Shown: positions 12,691-24,878, counted from the first letter of the stretch. The stretch is DNA of 64,000 nt from Hygrophila difformis (GCA_030278955.1 JAOANR010000002.1:1054001-1118000), one strand, 5' to 3'. The notes: generated from the sequence alone by a model not told the origin. Translations and numbers: made by a program.

Positions 12691-13023
12691 TGATAATGGC
12701 CAAAATTGTCCATTATTTCCAATCCATTTTCGTGTCTGAGACGGACATTTTTATCGAAATCCCATCTTACTTCAATAAGAAAGCAGTTGAATTCGACAGA
12801 TTGATGCAAGTTTGTAAAAATAATAAGCTGGTAATGAAAGACACAAAAATATGCAATTTTAATTGCATTTGTGTTAGAAAAATCCAAAAACATGAAAAAA
12901 GGAAAAAGAAAAGAAAAAGGAAAGAAAAGATGGGCAAAAGAATAAGATAGCCCACAAAAATCAAAAAGATGGGAAAAAGAATGAAAATCCCAGAATCTGA
13001 AATTTTGGTTAAGTGTTGAAGAT

Positions 13024-13420
13024 CAATTCGGTCTATAAGCAATTCGACCTAAACCGAATTGCTCATTAGACCGAATTGCTGAAGAGAAGAAGAAAAAGAG
13101 AAGTGTTGAAGAAGAAAAGAGCAACCAATTCGGTCTGTGGCAATTCGGTCTATACCGAATTGACCCCTAGACCGAATTGCACCTTGGAAAGGAGAAGACT
13201 TTGAGCAAAACAGAAAAGAAGGAGTTCGATCTATTGCAATTCGGTATAGGCCGAATTGATTGCATAGATCGAATTGCCTCAAAGCAAGGAAGCCAAGCAG
13301 GAGCCATCATCAATTCGACAAGGCCAATTCGGTCTACCCATAGACCGAATCCCCACATTTCATGCTCAAGATCAAGGAGAAAGACCTCATGTCACCAATT
13401 CGGTCTAAACCGAACTACTT
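13024..13420 (+). repeat. Palindrome array, promoter-proximal, Ath-old
   Basis: Repeated motif AATTCGGTCTA and its inverse TAGACCGAATT, arranged as motif - spacer - motif/inverse - spacer - inverse (for example 13024-13080 and 13136-13181). It ends about 80 bp before the TATA box. The equivalent array of the young LTR keeps the arrangement but uses AATTCGAATT. Confidence 0.85.
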
Positions 13421-13499
13421 GAGGAGACTGAACCACATTCAAAATTGCAGCTTTGAGCACGTGAGAAATGCATGATGGGCCTAGGGTTTCGAGAAGAAG

Positions 13500-13507
13500 T
13501 ATAAAAG
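13500..13507 (+). promoter_or_regulatory. TATA box of Ath-old LTR
   Basis: TATAAAAG about 810 bp from the LTR start. The same motif and distance occur in both Ath-young LTRs, which supports a U3 of about 0.84 kb. Confidence 0.65.
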
Positions 13508-14373
13508 CTGACCTTCCTCAACACAAGAAGAAATCCCAATTCTTACACACTTGGACATTTTGCTGGGAGACAAAAAGAAGGAGCAGGAGGTTCTTCACCC
13601 CTTAAGGGTTAGGTAGGTAGTGTAGTTAGTTAGTTTATTTTCATGCTTGTAATGTAGTTTTATTGCTTTGGAGCTTAGTTTATTTTTCATAGAAGCTTGT
13701 TACCACCCTTAGTGTAGCCATTTCCATAAACTTTAAATGTTTTATAGTTAGAATGAACCCTGCCTTCAAGCCAATGAATGGTTTTAGGGTTATTTACTGC
13801 TTTCAAGTGTCAATACAAGAAAGAATCCATAAATGAGTTTTCATTTCATGTGTTTGACATTTATTTAATGCTTTCCTTAGCAATAAATGTTAGAATGTTT
13901 GTTTGTTTCAACTAGGTTACATTTATTATGTCCTAGTTGACTTACATTCTCAATAAATGTATGCTAGTGGGTTTTTGGCTTGATCTTACACCTTAGAGAT
14001 TCAAATAAGTGTTCTTAGGTTTTAGACAATCTTAGGCTTGTTAGAATTTATTTCCATGCTTTTCAGTTGCTGTTTTAGTCTCTTTTGTTAGTTTATTGTT
14101 GCCTTAGATAATGTAGGTGTTCTTATTTTTAAGTATGTGTTCTTATTTGTTCAGTAGATGTTTAAGTCTTTGATCTCTGATTGCTTGTTTGTAGTTTTAA
14201 GGTTTGTTTCATGCCAATACCTGCTAGCCACGTAACCTAGGTCTATTTTTCCTTGAAAACACTCATTAGTGTGGCTGTGAGGTGACATTGATGTGAAATG
14301 AAGGATTTGATAAATCTTATCCATCATGAACCACACAATGTAAACCGAACCTGCACTTATGAGAGAAAAGACA

Positions 14374-14955
14374 TGCAATTCGATTTGAGGCAATTCGGTC
14401 TAGACCGAATTGCCCATGAGAATGGAATTGCATGGCAAAAATATTTGTTGAATGCTTTACCTAAAAATCTATATGCAATTCGATCTAGGCAATTCGGTCT
14501 AGACCGAATTGCCCATGAGACCGAATTGCATAGCAAAAAGTGTTGTCTTCATGGGGTTTTCTAAGCAATCCGGTCTAGGTAATTCGGTTTAGACCGAATT
14601 ACTCATATAGACCGAATTGGCTTTGGAAACCACATTGTATGCATTCCATCCCCTCATGCCTTAGTTTATTTTCTCTGTCTTACCAATTCGAATTGTCCAA
14701 ATTCGGTCTAGACCGAATTCAATTGGCAATTCAAATTACCTTCATTTTGGGGTAAATGCCTTAGTCAAATTTGAGTGAAGGAATGACTTCATCAATTCGA
14801 ATTGTCCAATTTGGTTTAGACCGAATTGCTTGACAATTCGAATTAGAGGATGCTTCATGACTTTACAAGGATTAATTGGGTATGGTGTTACTTCATAACT
14901 CATGCATCATCAATTCGGTCTAATTTGCATTTTGCCCAATAGACCGAATTGCTTT
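14374..14955 (+). repeat. Palindrome array, downstream cluster, Ath-old
   Basis: Several units with the perfect inner palindrome AATTCGGTCTAGACCGAATT (for example near 14392 and 14491). Near 14681-14733 and 14790-14848 the outer pair of arms has become AATTCGAATT-like while the inner pair keeps the GGTCTAGACC core, so paired arms have changed together. Confidence 0.85.
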
Positions 14956-16961
14956 CTTCATTCTATTTTAAAAACTCCAAAATATTTTATTACAAGAGTT
15001 GTGTAAGTTGCATGGGTATATTAGGCCTAGGCCCACTACATCTAATTTTATCCATTACACATCTCAACCCATCAGTGTCTAATTATTGTGTGATTAACAC
15101 TCACACAATACCAAAAACATTTTCTTAATCTTGTTTATTTTCCCTTCCATTGTGTGTATGAATGGGTAATAAGAAATATCACAGATCAATGTTGGCGAAA
15201 AGGTCCCTTCACCGGGATAAGGATTAGCTCGTCTTCTGTGTATTAATTATTACTCATTATTTTGCATGGTCTGATTAGTGGTTGGTGGAAGCTACGGCGA
15301 AAAGGTCCCTTCACGGGGATAACGATTAGTCACTCAGCCAACTCCTAATCAGATACAGTTTTCTTTTCTTTATCTTAATTTCAAACCTGAATCTAGAGTT
15401 GTATAAATTATAGATGATATATGCCAATGTCATCTATTAATTACTACAGTAATAGAACATGTGGGTTTTCATCCAAATTCACAGATAGTAAAGTCTAAGG
15501 TGACGGCGGCAACTGTCACCTAAGGCATTCCACTGTCTAAAAATCATTCCATCTGGAGTACTTGGAACCCGGACAGCAGATGTTTGCAGTCCGGATAACC
15601 CCAATTATTTTTGACATTCTCTTTAGCCAACTTCTTCTTATCACAGGCTAACCCATCTTTGTGTATCAAATTCTGTCTAACCCCACCATATATTTTGGGG
15701 CAATTTATTTTACTTCTCATATACATTATGCATGATATTATTATGTAGATATTGTGGTCTATAATATTTTGGAGATCCTTCTCCTTGGACATAGAAGTCT
15801 TGATTTAAATCAGATGCTGCACACTAAATTTCCACAAAAATCACTTTATAAAATCCGAATCTGAGTAAGGGATAATTTCACAGTTATGACTAATTCATCT
15901 TCTACTGGGGGTTGATTTTGAGAACTTAGAAGCAGAGTCAGCGATTAGGTCTCTCCTAGACTGAAAGGATCTGTGTTTTAATTGAGAGTTTAGTACCTGT
16001 TTAGGGAATGATTTTCAAATATCTATTTGCTTCTCAAAATTACTGTGTGTTGGAAATCTTTTATTAAGTGTTGCATCGAATCAGTGTCCACTTGGATTCG
16101 GATAAGATGTGATAAATAATATTAGAGGAACAACATATAGGCATTGGTTAATTTCTAAGGTAGGGTTGAGTATTCTTTCAACTGCTATCTTCTCCCGCCA
16201 AAGCCTAAAATTGAGTCTCGAGTGAGTACATTCGGAATAGATCTTCATAGGTCTATTCCACTCATGTTTGTATCTCGTAACTAACCGGATGTTATAAGCC
16301 CTGTGCTTACTGATATTTGGGAAGTTCTAAATCTTCATCTGGTCACCAAGACCAGGGGCTCTTTTATACTAACGGAATGTGATGATCTTTTAAGACTTCC
16401 GAGTGATAGGTTTTAAATGCTTTCTTTACTACTTTCTTTATCGCTTTCTTTAAAATGCTTTCATAGAGGTCACTCGGAAGAATTAGAGGTTGGTCGCCGG
16501 TTGAAAGGTTTGAGAGTTATGGATTAGTTCGGGATTAGATTTGGACTTTGGGTGTGACAAGGGGGATAATAGGAGTACTTGGCATATCAACTAATGATAT
16601 GTTAGGTGTTGCTTGTCCACCACATCTGACTAACATACTCTTGCAAGGCATTGTAAGGGGAGTTATTAATCTGTGGTATCTTAGAAATTGAGATCTTAAG
16701 AGCATGTAAATTCTCACTGTAAGTACCTGTCTGTTAAAGGGAACATAGTGCAGAAAGCATGAGATTTAGCTAACTGACGAATTATCCCAACCAAAGATCT
16801 GTGTATTAAAATGGAAGTTTAATTGTGTTTCATCTGAATCTTGTTGAAACTTTTGCACCCATGCCAAGTTCCATGATGCAGCCGGGGTAGACAATTCAGT
16901 CTTAACAGACATCAGCGCGCAATACTTAATATAGTATTGATTTATTACAACTGTCTGCATC

Positions 16962-16979
16962 TCCCCGGCAACGGCGCCA
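16962..16979 (-). other. PBS-like tRNA-Asp sequence inside the LTR (3' copy)
   Basis: Plus strand TCCCCGGCAACGGCGCCA, identical to the genuine PBS at 41189-41206 and likewise adjacent to a TGAAAC LTR-terminus motif, but located 117 bp inside the LTR. The 5' LTR has the same copy at 41324-41341. Confidence 0.85.
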
Positions 16980-19590
16980 TGAAACTTTTGATGAGTTTCA
17001 TTAACACGGGTAATTTTCTGAAATATCAGGTTTGAATTTATTAAATGAAAAGATTTATGATGTAGGGAAGGGGTTTAAGGATATGTTATGATTTCCCTTT
17101 TTATTACTCATGTGGGGTCTTTTGATTCCAATGGCGCTGTGGTCCTTCCCGTCATGAAACTTTTGACAAGTATCACGGTGCAACCGGGATTGACCTTCAG
17201 TCTGTCACCCTGAAAGTCCCTGGTATCTGCACCATGATGCTTCTCTTAATTTCATGTCAAGAAGATACCTGCCATGAAACTTTTGAACATCTTCCCACTA
17301 CATGAGTATTTTCTAAAATGTTGTGTTTTTATTTACTCGTGTCAAGAAACTGTGCTCCCGAAAGCGCACGGAGTCAAAAATTGCAGTAATTTATAGTAAG
17401 TACCGGATCGTTCACTGGAGGATGTGCGATGGAAGCAGGGCCCACGTCGTTTACTAAGATTTTCCACTCGGTTACTCGTTTCAAGTTTTGCAAGGGTTTC
17501 TAACAACTACTTGATATAATTTAAATCCAGATTATGAAAGCAGTAAAATTATTCTACAAAGCATGGTAAATTAGGTCGAAGAAAGCAATTAAATCTATAC
17601 TACGAAAGCAATATAAAATTATGCTACACTATCTAGAAAGCAAATTGAAGTATGACAGAAGGGACAGGGAGGAAATAATAAAGATTGGACAAGATTCAGA
17701 TGAAACACAATTAAACTTCCATTTTTATACACAGATCTTAGCTTGGGATAATCCTCTAGTTAGCTAACTCTCATGCTTTCTACACCATGTTCCCTTTAAC
17801 AGACAGGTACTTATGGTGAGAATTTACATGCTCTTAAGACAACAATTTCTAAGATACCACAGACTCACAACTGCCCTCACATGGCCATGCTAAGGCGTAT
17901 TATTCATCTGTGGTGGATAAGCAACACCTAGCATATCATTAGTTGACATGCCAAGTACTCCTATCATTCCCCCATGTCACACCCAAAGTTTCAAATCAAG
18001 TCCCAAACCATTCCATAACTCTCAAACCTTTTAACAGATGGACAGCCCCTGATTCTTCCGAGTGACCTCTATGAAAGCATTTTAAAGGAAAGCAGTAAGA
18101 AAGCTGTAAAGAAAGCATTTGAATCTATCACTCGGAAGCATTAAAAACGTCTCTTTCCGTTAGTATAAAAGAGCCCCTGGTCTTGGTGACCAGATACAGA
18201 TCAAGAACCCCCGAGATATCAATAAGCCACAGGGCTTACAACATCTGGGTAGTTATGAGATACAAACTAAATGAAACAGATCCATAAATGAACCTATTCC
18301 GGATGTACTCACTCAAGACTCAATTCTAGACTTTGGCAGAAGAAGATAGTAGTCGAAGGAATACTCGACCTTACCTTATAAATTCACCAAGGCCTATATA
18401 TTGTTCCTCTAGTATTACTTATCACATCTCATCTACACCCAAGTGGATGTTGACTTAATGCGATATCTAATATCAGATTTCCAACACATAGCAATTTTGA
18501 GAAGCAATTGAATATTTGAAAATCATTCCCTAGACAGGTACTAAACTCTCAATTAAAATACAGATCCTTTCAGTCAAGATGAGACCTAATCGCTGACTCT
18601 GCTTCTAAGCTCTCAAAATCAACCCCCCAGTGGAATATGAATTAGTCATAACTGTCGAATTTATCCCTTACTCAGATCCGGATTTTACAAAGGAATTTTT
18701 GTTGGAAATTTATTATGCAACATCCGATTTAAATCAAGACTTCTGTGTCCAAGGGGAAGGATCCCCAAAATAGCAATAAGACCAGAACATCTACATAATA
18801 GTATCATGCATACAAGTATATGAAAAGGAAAATAAAACACCCCAAAATATATGGTGGGGTTAGACAGAATGCGATACACAAAGGTGGACTAGCCTGAGAT
18901 GAGAAGAAATCGGCTAAAAAGAGTGCCAGAGATAGTTGGGGTTTTCCGGACTGCAAACATCTGCTGTCCGGTTCCCAATTATCCAAGATGACTGATTTTA
19001 GACAGAAAGAATTCCAAACAACGGTGACCGCCGCCATTTAGTTTTCTTTTGTCTGTGAGTGGAAGAATAACCCACATGTTTCTTGCTGTAATATTTTTCA
19101 ACTGATATTGGTCGACATTAGTTGATACTATTGCAACTTGAATTCAGGTTGAGAAATTAAGATAAGGAAAATTAAAACTGTATCTGATTAGGAATTGGCT
19201 GAGTGACTAATCGAAACTCTTAGTGAAGAGAACTCTCGCCGAAGCTTCCACCAACCACTAACCAGATCATGCAAAATAACAGATAATGATTGACACACAG
19301 AAGATGGGTTAGTCGATATCCCTGTGAAGGGACCTTTCACCAACATTAATCTGTGGTGTTTCTCATTATCCGTTCATACACACAATGAAAGAGAGAAAAA
19401 TACAAAAGTAAGAGAATATTTTTGGTATTGTGTGGGTGTTAAGCACACAATAAATAGACACTAATGGGTTGAAATGTGTAATGGATAGAAATCAGATGAA
19501 CTGGGCCGAGGCCCAATACACCCATGCAACTTACACAAATCATGAAAGAAAATGTTTTTGGAGTTTTTTTTCAAAATAGAAGGGATAGTT

Positions 19591-20054
19591 CAATTCGAAT
19601 TACTGGGGTAATTCGAATTGAGAATGCATGAAGAATGAAGTATGATCTTACCCAATTAATCCTTGCAAAGGAATGAGATATCATCTAATTCGAATTGTTG
19701 AGCAATTCGAATTAATTCGAATTAGACAACTCGAATTGATGAAGTCCTTTCATTGCTCAAAATTGACTAAGGCACATACCTCAAGAGGAGGGTGAATTCG
19801 AATTGTTCAGCAATTCGAATTAATTCGAATTGCACAATTCGAATTGGTAAGAAATGGAAAATAAACTAAGGCAAGAATGGTTGGCATGCAATACAATGTG
19901 GTTTCCCTTCCCAATTCGAATTGTTGAACCAATTCGAATTAATTCGAATTAGAGAATTCGAATTGGTTGAAAACCACATGAAGGAAATTTTTGGGTATGC
20001 AATTTGAATTTCTTAGGCAATTCGAGATAATTCGAATTGCCTCAATTCGAATTA
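19591..20054 (-). repeat. Palindrome array, downstream cluster, 3' LTR of Ath-young
   Basis: Units built from AATTCGAATT, often as two outer copies and the inner palindrome AATTCGAATTAATTCGAATT (for example 19686-19738, 19796-19846 and 19913-19964). Each unit also has its own flanking arms that pair (GCAATT...AATTGC and CCAATT...AATTGG). Confidence 0.9.
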
Positions 20055-20918
20055 CACATTTTCAAATAACAACAATTTTTGTTCTCACAAGTATGGGTTA
20101 GGTGAACACTGTGCTGTAATGATGGTTTTAGATTTACTAAATCCCTCATCTCACATCAATGTCATTTCACAGCCACCCTAGTGAAATTTTCAAGAAATAA
20201 ACAAACACATGTCCAGTGGGTATTGGCAAGATTCAAACCCTATTGCTACAAACCAAGGATCAAAGATCAAAGATCATAAAACATCTAGTTATCTAAGAAC
20301 TGCATGAATAAACTAAGAACACTCAAGTTATCTAAGGTAGCATAAAATACAAAACAAGGCAGGAAAAATAAAGCATAGAAATAAATTCTAACTAACCTTA
20401 AAACATCTAAAACCTAAGAGCACTTATTTGAAGCTCTGAGGCACTAAATCAAGCCAAAAACCCACCAAACATGCATTTATTAAGTTTGGATGTCAACTAG
20501 GACATAATAAATGTAACCTAGTTGAAACAAACAAACATACTAAGCATTTATTTCTAGAGAAAGCATTAAAGAGTGCCAAAACACATGAATAATACCATTT
20601 CTGGAAATTGTTCTTGTATTGACACTTTGAAGGCAAAATAAAGAACCCACAACCATCATTAACTTGAAGGTAGGGCTTACTCTAACTAGAAAGCTTGTAA
20701 AAATTCTGGAAATGGCTACTCTAGGGTTACACAAACTGTTTCTACACTAAACTTAGATCAAAGCATGTAAAGATTACACTACTTGCAAGAAAATTAAACT
20801 AAACTAAACTAACTACCTACCTAACCCTTAAGGGGTGTGGAACCTCCTGCTGTTCTTTTTGTCCCAAGCTGCTTTTTGGCAAAATTCTTGATCTCATAAT
20901 TCTGTTGTGGAAGGTCTG

Positions 20919-20926
20919 CTTTTATA
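20919..20926 (-). promoter_or_regulatory. TATA box, 3' LTR of Ath-young
   Basis: Minus strand TATAAAAG, 75 bp downstream of the palindrome array, followed in the same order as in Ath-old by GCnGACCTTCC. Confidence 0.65.
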
Positions 20927-20994
20927 GATAAATTTCGAAACCTTAGGCCCACCAATGTTGTGCACAGCTTTCTTTGGATGTATTGTTGAGTTAA

Positions 20995-21390
20995 GTTCGA
21001 ATTATCTCAACCAATTCGAATTAATTCGAATTGTGAGATCTCTTCCTTGAGCTGGAATTGTAGCCTTCAGTAGTCAATTCGAATTGTTGTGAAGAATTCG
21101 AATTGGTCTTTTCTCGAACTGGATGAGGGTTTCTGCTTGGCCTCCTTGCACCTATGGCAATTCGAATTGTTTGTGCTAATTCGAATTAATTCGAACTAGA
21201 CAATTCGAATTGCATCTTCCTCTTGCCTTTGGGTTTCTTCTTTCTTCATTCCCTAATTCGAATTAATTCGAACTTGAACAATTCGAATTAGGCTTCTGCA
21301 TCCCTTCCAACACTTAACCATTTCTTTGTTCTCTTCAGCAATTCGAATTGTGCGCAATTCGAATTAATTCGAATTGCACAATTCGAATTG
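20995..21390 (-). repeat. Palindrome array, promoter-proximal, 3' LTR of Ath-young
   Basis: AATTCGAATT units, including perfect palindromes near 21012, 21179 and 21357. It sits directly upstream of the TATA box in the U3, at the position of the GGTCTA-cored array in Ath-old. Confidence 0.9.
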
Positions 21391-21724
21391 TGCTTCAACA
21401 CTTAACCAAATTTCAGTTGTGGGATTTTCAATCTTTTTCCCATCTTTTTGGATTTTTGTGGGCTATATTATTCTTTTGCCCATCTTTTCATTCCTTTTTC
21501 TTTTCTTTTTCCTTTTTTTCATGTTTTTGGATTTTTCTAACACAAATACAATTAAAAATTGCATGTTTTGTGTCTTTTTATTACCAGCTTGATGTTTTTA
21601 CAAACTTGCATTAATCTGTCAAATTCAACTGCTTTCTTATTACAATAAGATGGAAACACGATCAAAATGTCCGTCTCAGACACGGAAATGGATTGGAAAT
21701 AATGGTCAATTCTGGCCATTATCA

Positions 21725-21741
21725 ACATCCTCACATTTAAT
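21725..21741 (-). promoter_or_regulatory. Polypurine tract of Ath-young
   Basis: Minus strand AAATGTGAGGATGT immediately before the 3' LTR start TGATAATGG. A second copy of PPT plus the first LTR bases is at 29259-29277. Confidence 0.7.
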
Positions 21742-22249
21742 ATTGATCGTCCCCGAGCAGTCAGAGTCAGTGCTCCTAAGAGCTTGGACTCTGCATATTC
21801 AATCCATTTGCGTGGCCTCAGAAATTTCATTCTTCTTATATTGGGATAAGACAATCAAAATTACAAGTATTAAACTCTCTTGGTTGCAGTGTTTAATGGA
21901 ATGATACTTCTCACTTGAGTGAACATACAAACCAATCATTATTGTTAATTCTTCTTGAATATGTGTTTAGAAAATCACATTGGCTTAATTCTTGAATTCA
22001 GGTATGACATGATTATTAATAGAAACAGAGCCTCACATATAATAGAATCGGAAAGTTCACTCACTCTCAAGATTGGCTTTTATCATCATCGCTCAAAATC
22101 AAATTCACATAAATTCTCCCATAAGCTTGCAATTGGACCAACTCGCCACCTACTCATTTCCTCAAATCGAGATCCCGAGGTCTTATTCAAGGTTATAACG
22201 GGGCATACGATTGTAACATTTGGTAGGAAAGGGGATTATTGGGTTAAAA
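21742..22249 (-). other. Non-coding 3' end of Ath-young interior
   Basis: No ORF or repeat of note. The segment lies between solo LTR F2 and the PPT. Confidence 0.6.
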
Positions 22250-22821
22250 TGTAATACCCGAGAATTTTCCAACATAAAATAAAACAATAATTAAATAAAT
22301 AAATAATAAATAAAATAAATACTATAAATAAATAAACAAACCCAGCAAATAAAAGAAATAAATAGAGATAAGGAAATGAGAAATGAGATTTTTACTTAAA
22401 AAGGAATTAAAGGAATTTAATTCAACAAAAAGGATGGATAAATGGTACACCAAAACCCGACACTAATGAACTCGAGTATTCGAGTCCAAAACATCCAATT
22501 AGACTGAGAATAAAATTAGAGAGAAAGTATGAACCCGAATATACCCCGGAAATCGGAATTCGGGAGCATAGAGGGATAGAAACCCGAAAGAGAGGCGGAA
22601 AAGCACGACGGATCGCACGACCCGCCCGGACCGAAGTCCAGGCGAAGTCGGCGCGGTGGCCGCGCGGTGAAGTGGCTTTAGCGCGCCACGACCGCGCCAC
22701 TTCACAGATTCGTTTGTTGCGTGAATCTCTCGCCCGAACGCGGATTTTTCGACTTTCGGTTGAACATCTCTCGACTCCAGACCTTTAGGTCGGTTGTGGA
22801 CGCCCTAGGGATTGAGAATTC

Positions 22822-22829
22822 TATAAATA
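22822..22829 (+). promoter_or_regulatory. TATA box of F2
   Basis: TATAAATA followed by AGCCCC, about 570 bp into the LTR and about 130 bp after the GC-rich block. Confidence 0.6.
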
Positions 22830-23146
22830 AGCCCCTTGGGAGCCCCAAACAAGTTTACAAAACCCTACAATCTTCTATACGTTCGAAACCCTAAATTCGG
22901 AGTCGACGGAAAGCACCAAACGGAGGCAGCAGCTTTGGACGAAAATCCAAGGTCTCCAAACATTGTGGTAAGCTCTAGTCCGATAAATCTTTTCACGTTT
23001 CAATCCGAAAACGGATTCTAACTTCGGTTCTTTTCTTTCTACACCCCGTACCGAATCTAGATCGTAGAACCCGACGAACGAAAAGGAGAAACGGTCATCT
23101 GGAAGCCACGCCTCCAAACTAGACATTCCCGACGTTCATAGACACT

Positions 23147-24529
23147 GTAAGTTAACCTTACATGGTTTTGGGAGATTTTAAAACATTCGAAACCTAAAAG
23201 ATTCAACAAGAACCATAAATCTGTCCACTTTTGTTTATCTACCGACGCAACAGATTTGGTGAATTTTTCTGACCCTTAAAACGAACTCAAACGGAAAAAC
23301 TTAAAACACGAAAAACGTTCCTAAGACCCCGACCTAGCTACTGTAAAAATTTGGAAATTTTTGGAGTTGATTTAATATGTGAAAACCCGTTGAAACCGAA
23401 CTGTTTGAATCTAGATCTCGAAATCTTGGACAGAACTTAGGAATGATCTTGATCGCATTTTTGACATAGGATCTAGGCTGTTTTAGATCTTTGGCCAAAC
23501 ATGAAAGTTGTAGATAAATGTCTTAAGATGATCCCTGTCAAATTTCATTAAATTTGGAGTTGAATTGATATGGTAGAATTTGAAATCTTTAAACTGTGGT
23601 GCATTAAACTCGGACAGATTTGTTCTTATGCGAAAATTGGTGATTTTGACATACTTAGGTATCTCGGATTGAAAAAGTTAAACACGAAAGTTGTAGATCT
23701 TGATGTTTCCGAGTCAGATATGAAATTTTGGAATTTTTGGAATTAAATCTGATTTTAGACGAATTTTAGAGTAAACTGTGATTTACCGAAACGAAATTTT
23801 GAAATCTTGTTGAAACATGGAATTAACCTTTAGGGTTGAGATGAGTTGAGACATAACCGAGTCAAATCTTGATATCTTGTGAAAACGGTGAAATTAGCCT
23901 TTAAGGTTTAAAGGATTGGGAATTCTTTTGAAATAAAATACACATGAAATATCTTGCTTGCCGAAAGGCAATTGAAATATCCTGCTTGCCGAAAGGCAAT
24001 TGAAATATCCTGCTTGCCGAAAGGCAATTGAAATATCCTGCTTGCCGAAAGGCAATTGAAATATCTTGCTTGCCGAAAGGCAATTGAAATATCTTGCTTG
24101 CCGAAAGGCAATTGAAATATACTGCTTGCCGGAAGGCAATTGAAATATAAAGCTTGTCGAATGGCAAATGAAACATAAACTTGAAACATGAGACATGAGA
24201 TTTGAAACTAGGAAACTTGAAACTTGAAACATGAGACATGAAATATGAAACTAGGAGACTCGAAAATTGTTTCTTTTGGATTATGCTTCTAAATTATGTC
24301 CTATAATTATATTGCTTTGCAAATTATATTTATGATCTTATGAAATCTCTATCCTTTAAATTTTGCCATTTAATTATTGTTAGATAAATAAGTTAAATTA
24401 TGTGGTGTTGTGCACATGTTTTCTTTAAATACTAAATAATGGCTTTGAAACCCCATAGTTATGTATGTGTTAACTTACTCAGCACGTAGTGCTGACCAAA
24501 ACCATATTTTCTTTTTCTTTTTCTTCCAG
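23147..24529 (+). other. Predicted LTR intron of F2
   Basis: Donor ACT|GTAAGTTAACC at 23147, where GTAAG pairs with CTTAC a few bases on. Acceptor: polypyrimidine tract and TTCCAG ending at 24529. TTAACTTACT, a plausible branch region, precedes the hairpin CAGCAC-GTA-GTGCTG (24480-24494), which ends 35 nt before the acceptor. The 28-bp hairpin array lies inside. Inferred from sequence and from recurrence in other LTRs. Confidence 0.45.
23946..24169 (+). repeat. Tandem 28-bp hairpin array in F2 (8 units)
   Basis: Eight units of exactly 28 bp, each containing TTGCC-GAAA-GGCAA, a 5-bp stem closed by a GNRA tetraloop. Unit 7 has the loop GGAA (still GNRA); unit 8 has TTGTC/GGCAA, where a G-T wobble replaces one pair. 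The period is not a multiple of three, so the same repeat is open in all three frames; the resulting peptides are artefacts. No spacers, so not a CRISPR. Confidence 0.95.
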
Positions 24530-24878
24530 AGTTGAGAATTATGCATCGTCATATGCATACACGGGAAGCTTGGGATGATATATTATTTTGAATTTTTGTA
24601 TTAGACTAGATCCTGCATGAACGGGCCTGTTAACCCGTGATTAGGCCATGTTGGCCCTATATTTAAATTCCGCTGCGATACATATATGTAAATATTATTT
24701 TTCCGCTGCAACTTTGATGTATTATTTTTAAATTATATGTGAATGGGCTGTTTGAATATTTTAAATTCTGAAAAACCATAGCCTTGCATCTCTTTAGTAA
24801 GCTCGGAGAAACCGTGTCTTGCTAGGGAGGTGTGGCGGTGACATCCCGACCTGGGTGACCAAAAACCGGGGTGTTACA

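Larger units (their letters stand above)
12691..16844 (+). mobile_element. Ath-old: Athila-type solo LTR, first segment
   Basis: Starts TGATAATGGCC, the same start as the Ath-young LTRs, in plus orientation. The left TSD is TTAGG (12686-12690) and its partner is at 49685-49689. It is interrupted by Ath-young after CTTGT (16844) and resumes at 46092. The three pieces (4154 + 501 + 306 bp) sum to about 4.96 kb, against 4880 bp for the young LTR, so this is a complete solo LTR. It is clearly diverged from the young LTRs; notably the palindrome arrays have a different core. Confidence 0.92.
16845..21724 (-). repeat. 3' LTR of Ath-young (4880 bp)
   Basis: In element sense it begins TGATAATGGCC (21724) and ends GCAAAAGTTTCA (16845). 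The order from its start is a purine-rich segment (about 21540-21420), a palindrome array, the TATA box, a long transcribed part with a second palindrome array, then several copies of the CAAAAGTTTCATG junction motif near its end (16980, 17155, 17275). The boundary is fixed by the TSD and by the true PBS of the 5' copy, so the PBS-like sequence at 16962-16979 is internal to the LTR. Confidence 0.93.
22250..24878 (+). mobile_element. F2 solo LTR (2629 bp)
   Basis: Begins TGTAATACCCGAGAATTTTC and ends CCGGGGTGTTACA, with a perfect 5-bp TSD TAAAA (22245-22249 and 24879-24883). A single LTR with its own TSD means the interior was lost by LTR-LTR recombination. Same family as F1 and the LTR of D over the first 1.6 kb, but the segment before the splice acceptor carries a different tandem hairpin array. 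Contains a GC-rich U3 block (22590-22700), TATA 22822-22829 and a predicted intron 23147-24529. ORFs are frames of the repeat. Confidence 0.93.

Noticed and set aside
12691..21724. A single giant inverted repeat or palindromic amplicon of 9 kb
   Set aside because: TSDs show two same-family LTRs of different age in opposite orientation; the centre is explained by the Ath-young edge.
23946..24169. CRISPR-like regularly spaced repeat
   Set aside because: No unique spacers; the whole 28-bp unit repeats, and the genome is eukaryotic.
23894..24239. Repetitive proteins of about 112 residues in three frames
   Set aside because: They are all translations of the 28-bp tandem repeat, whose period is not a multiple of three.
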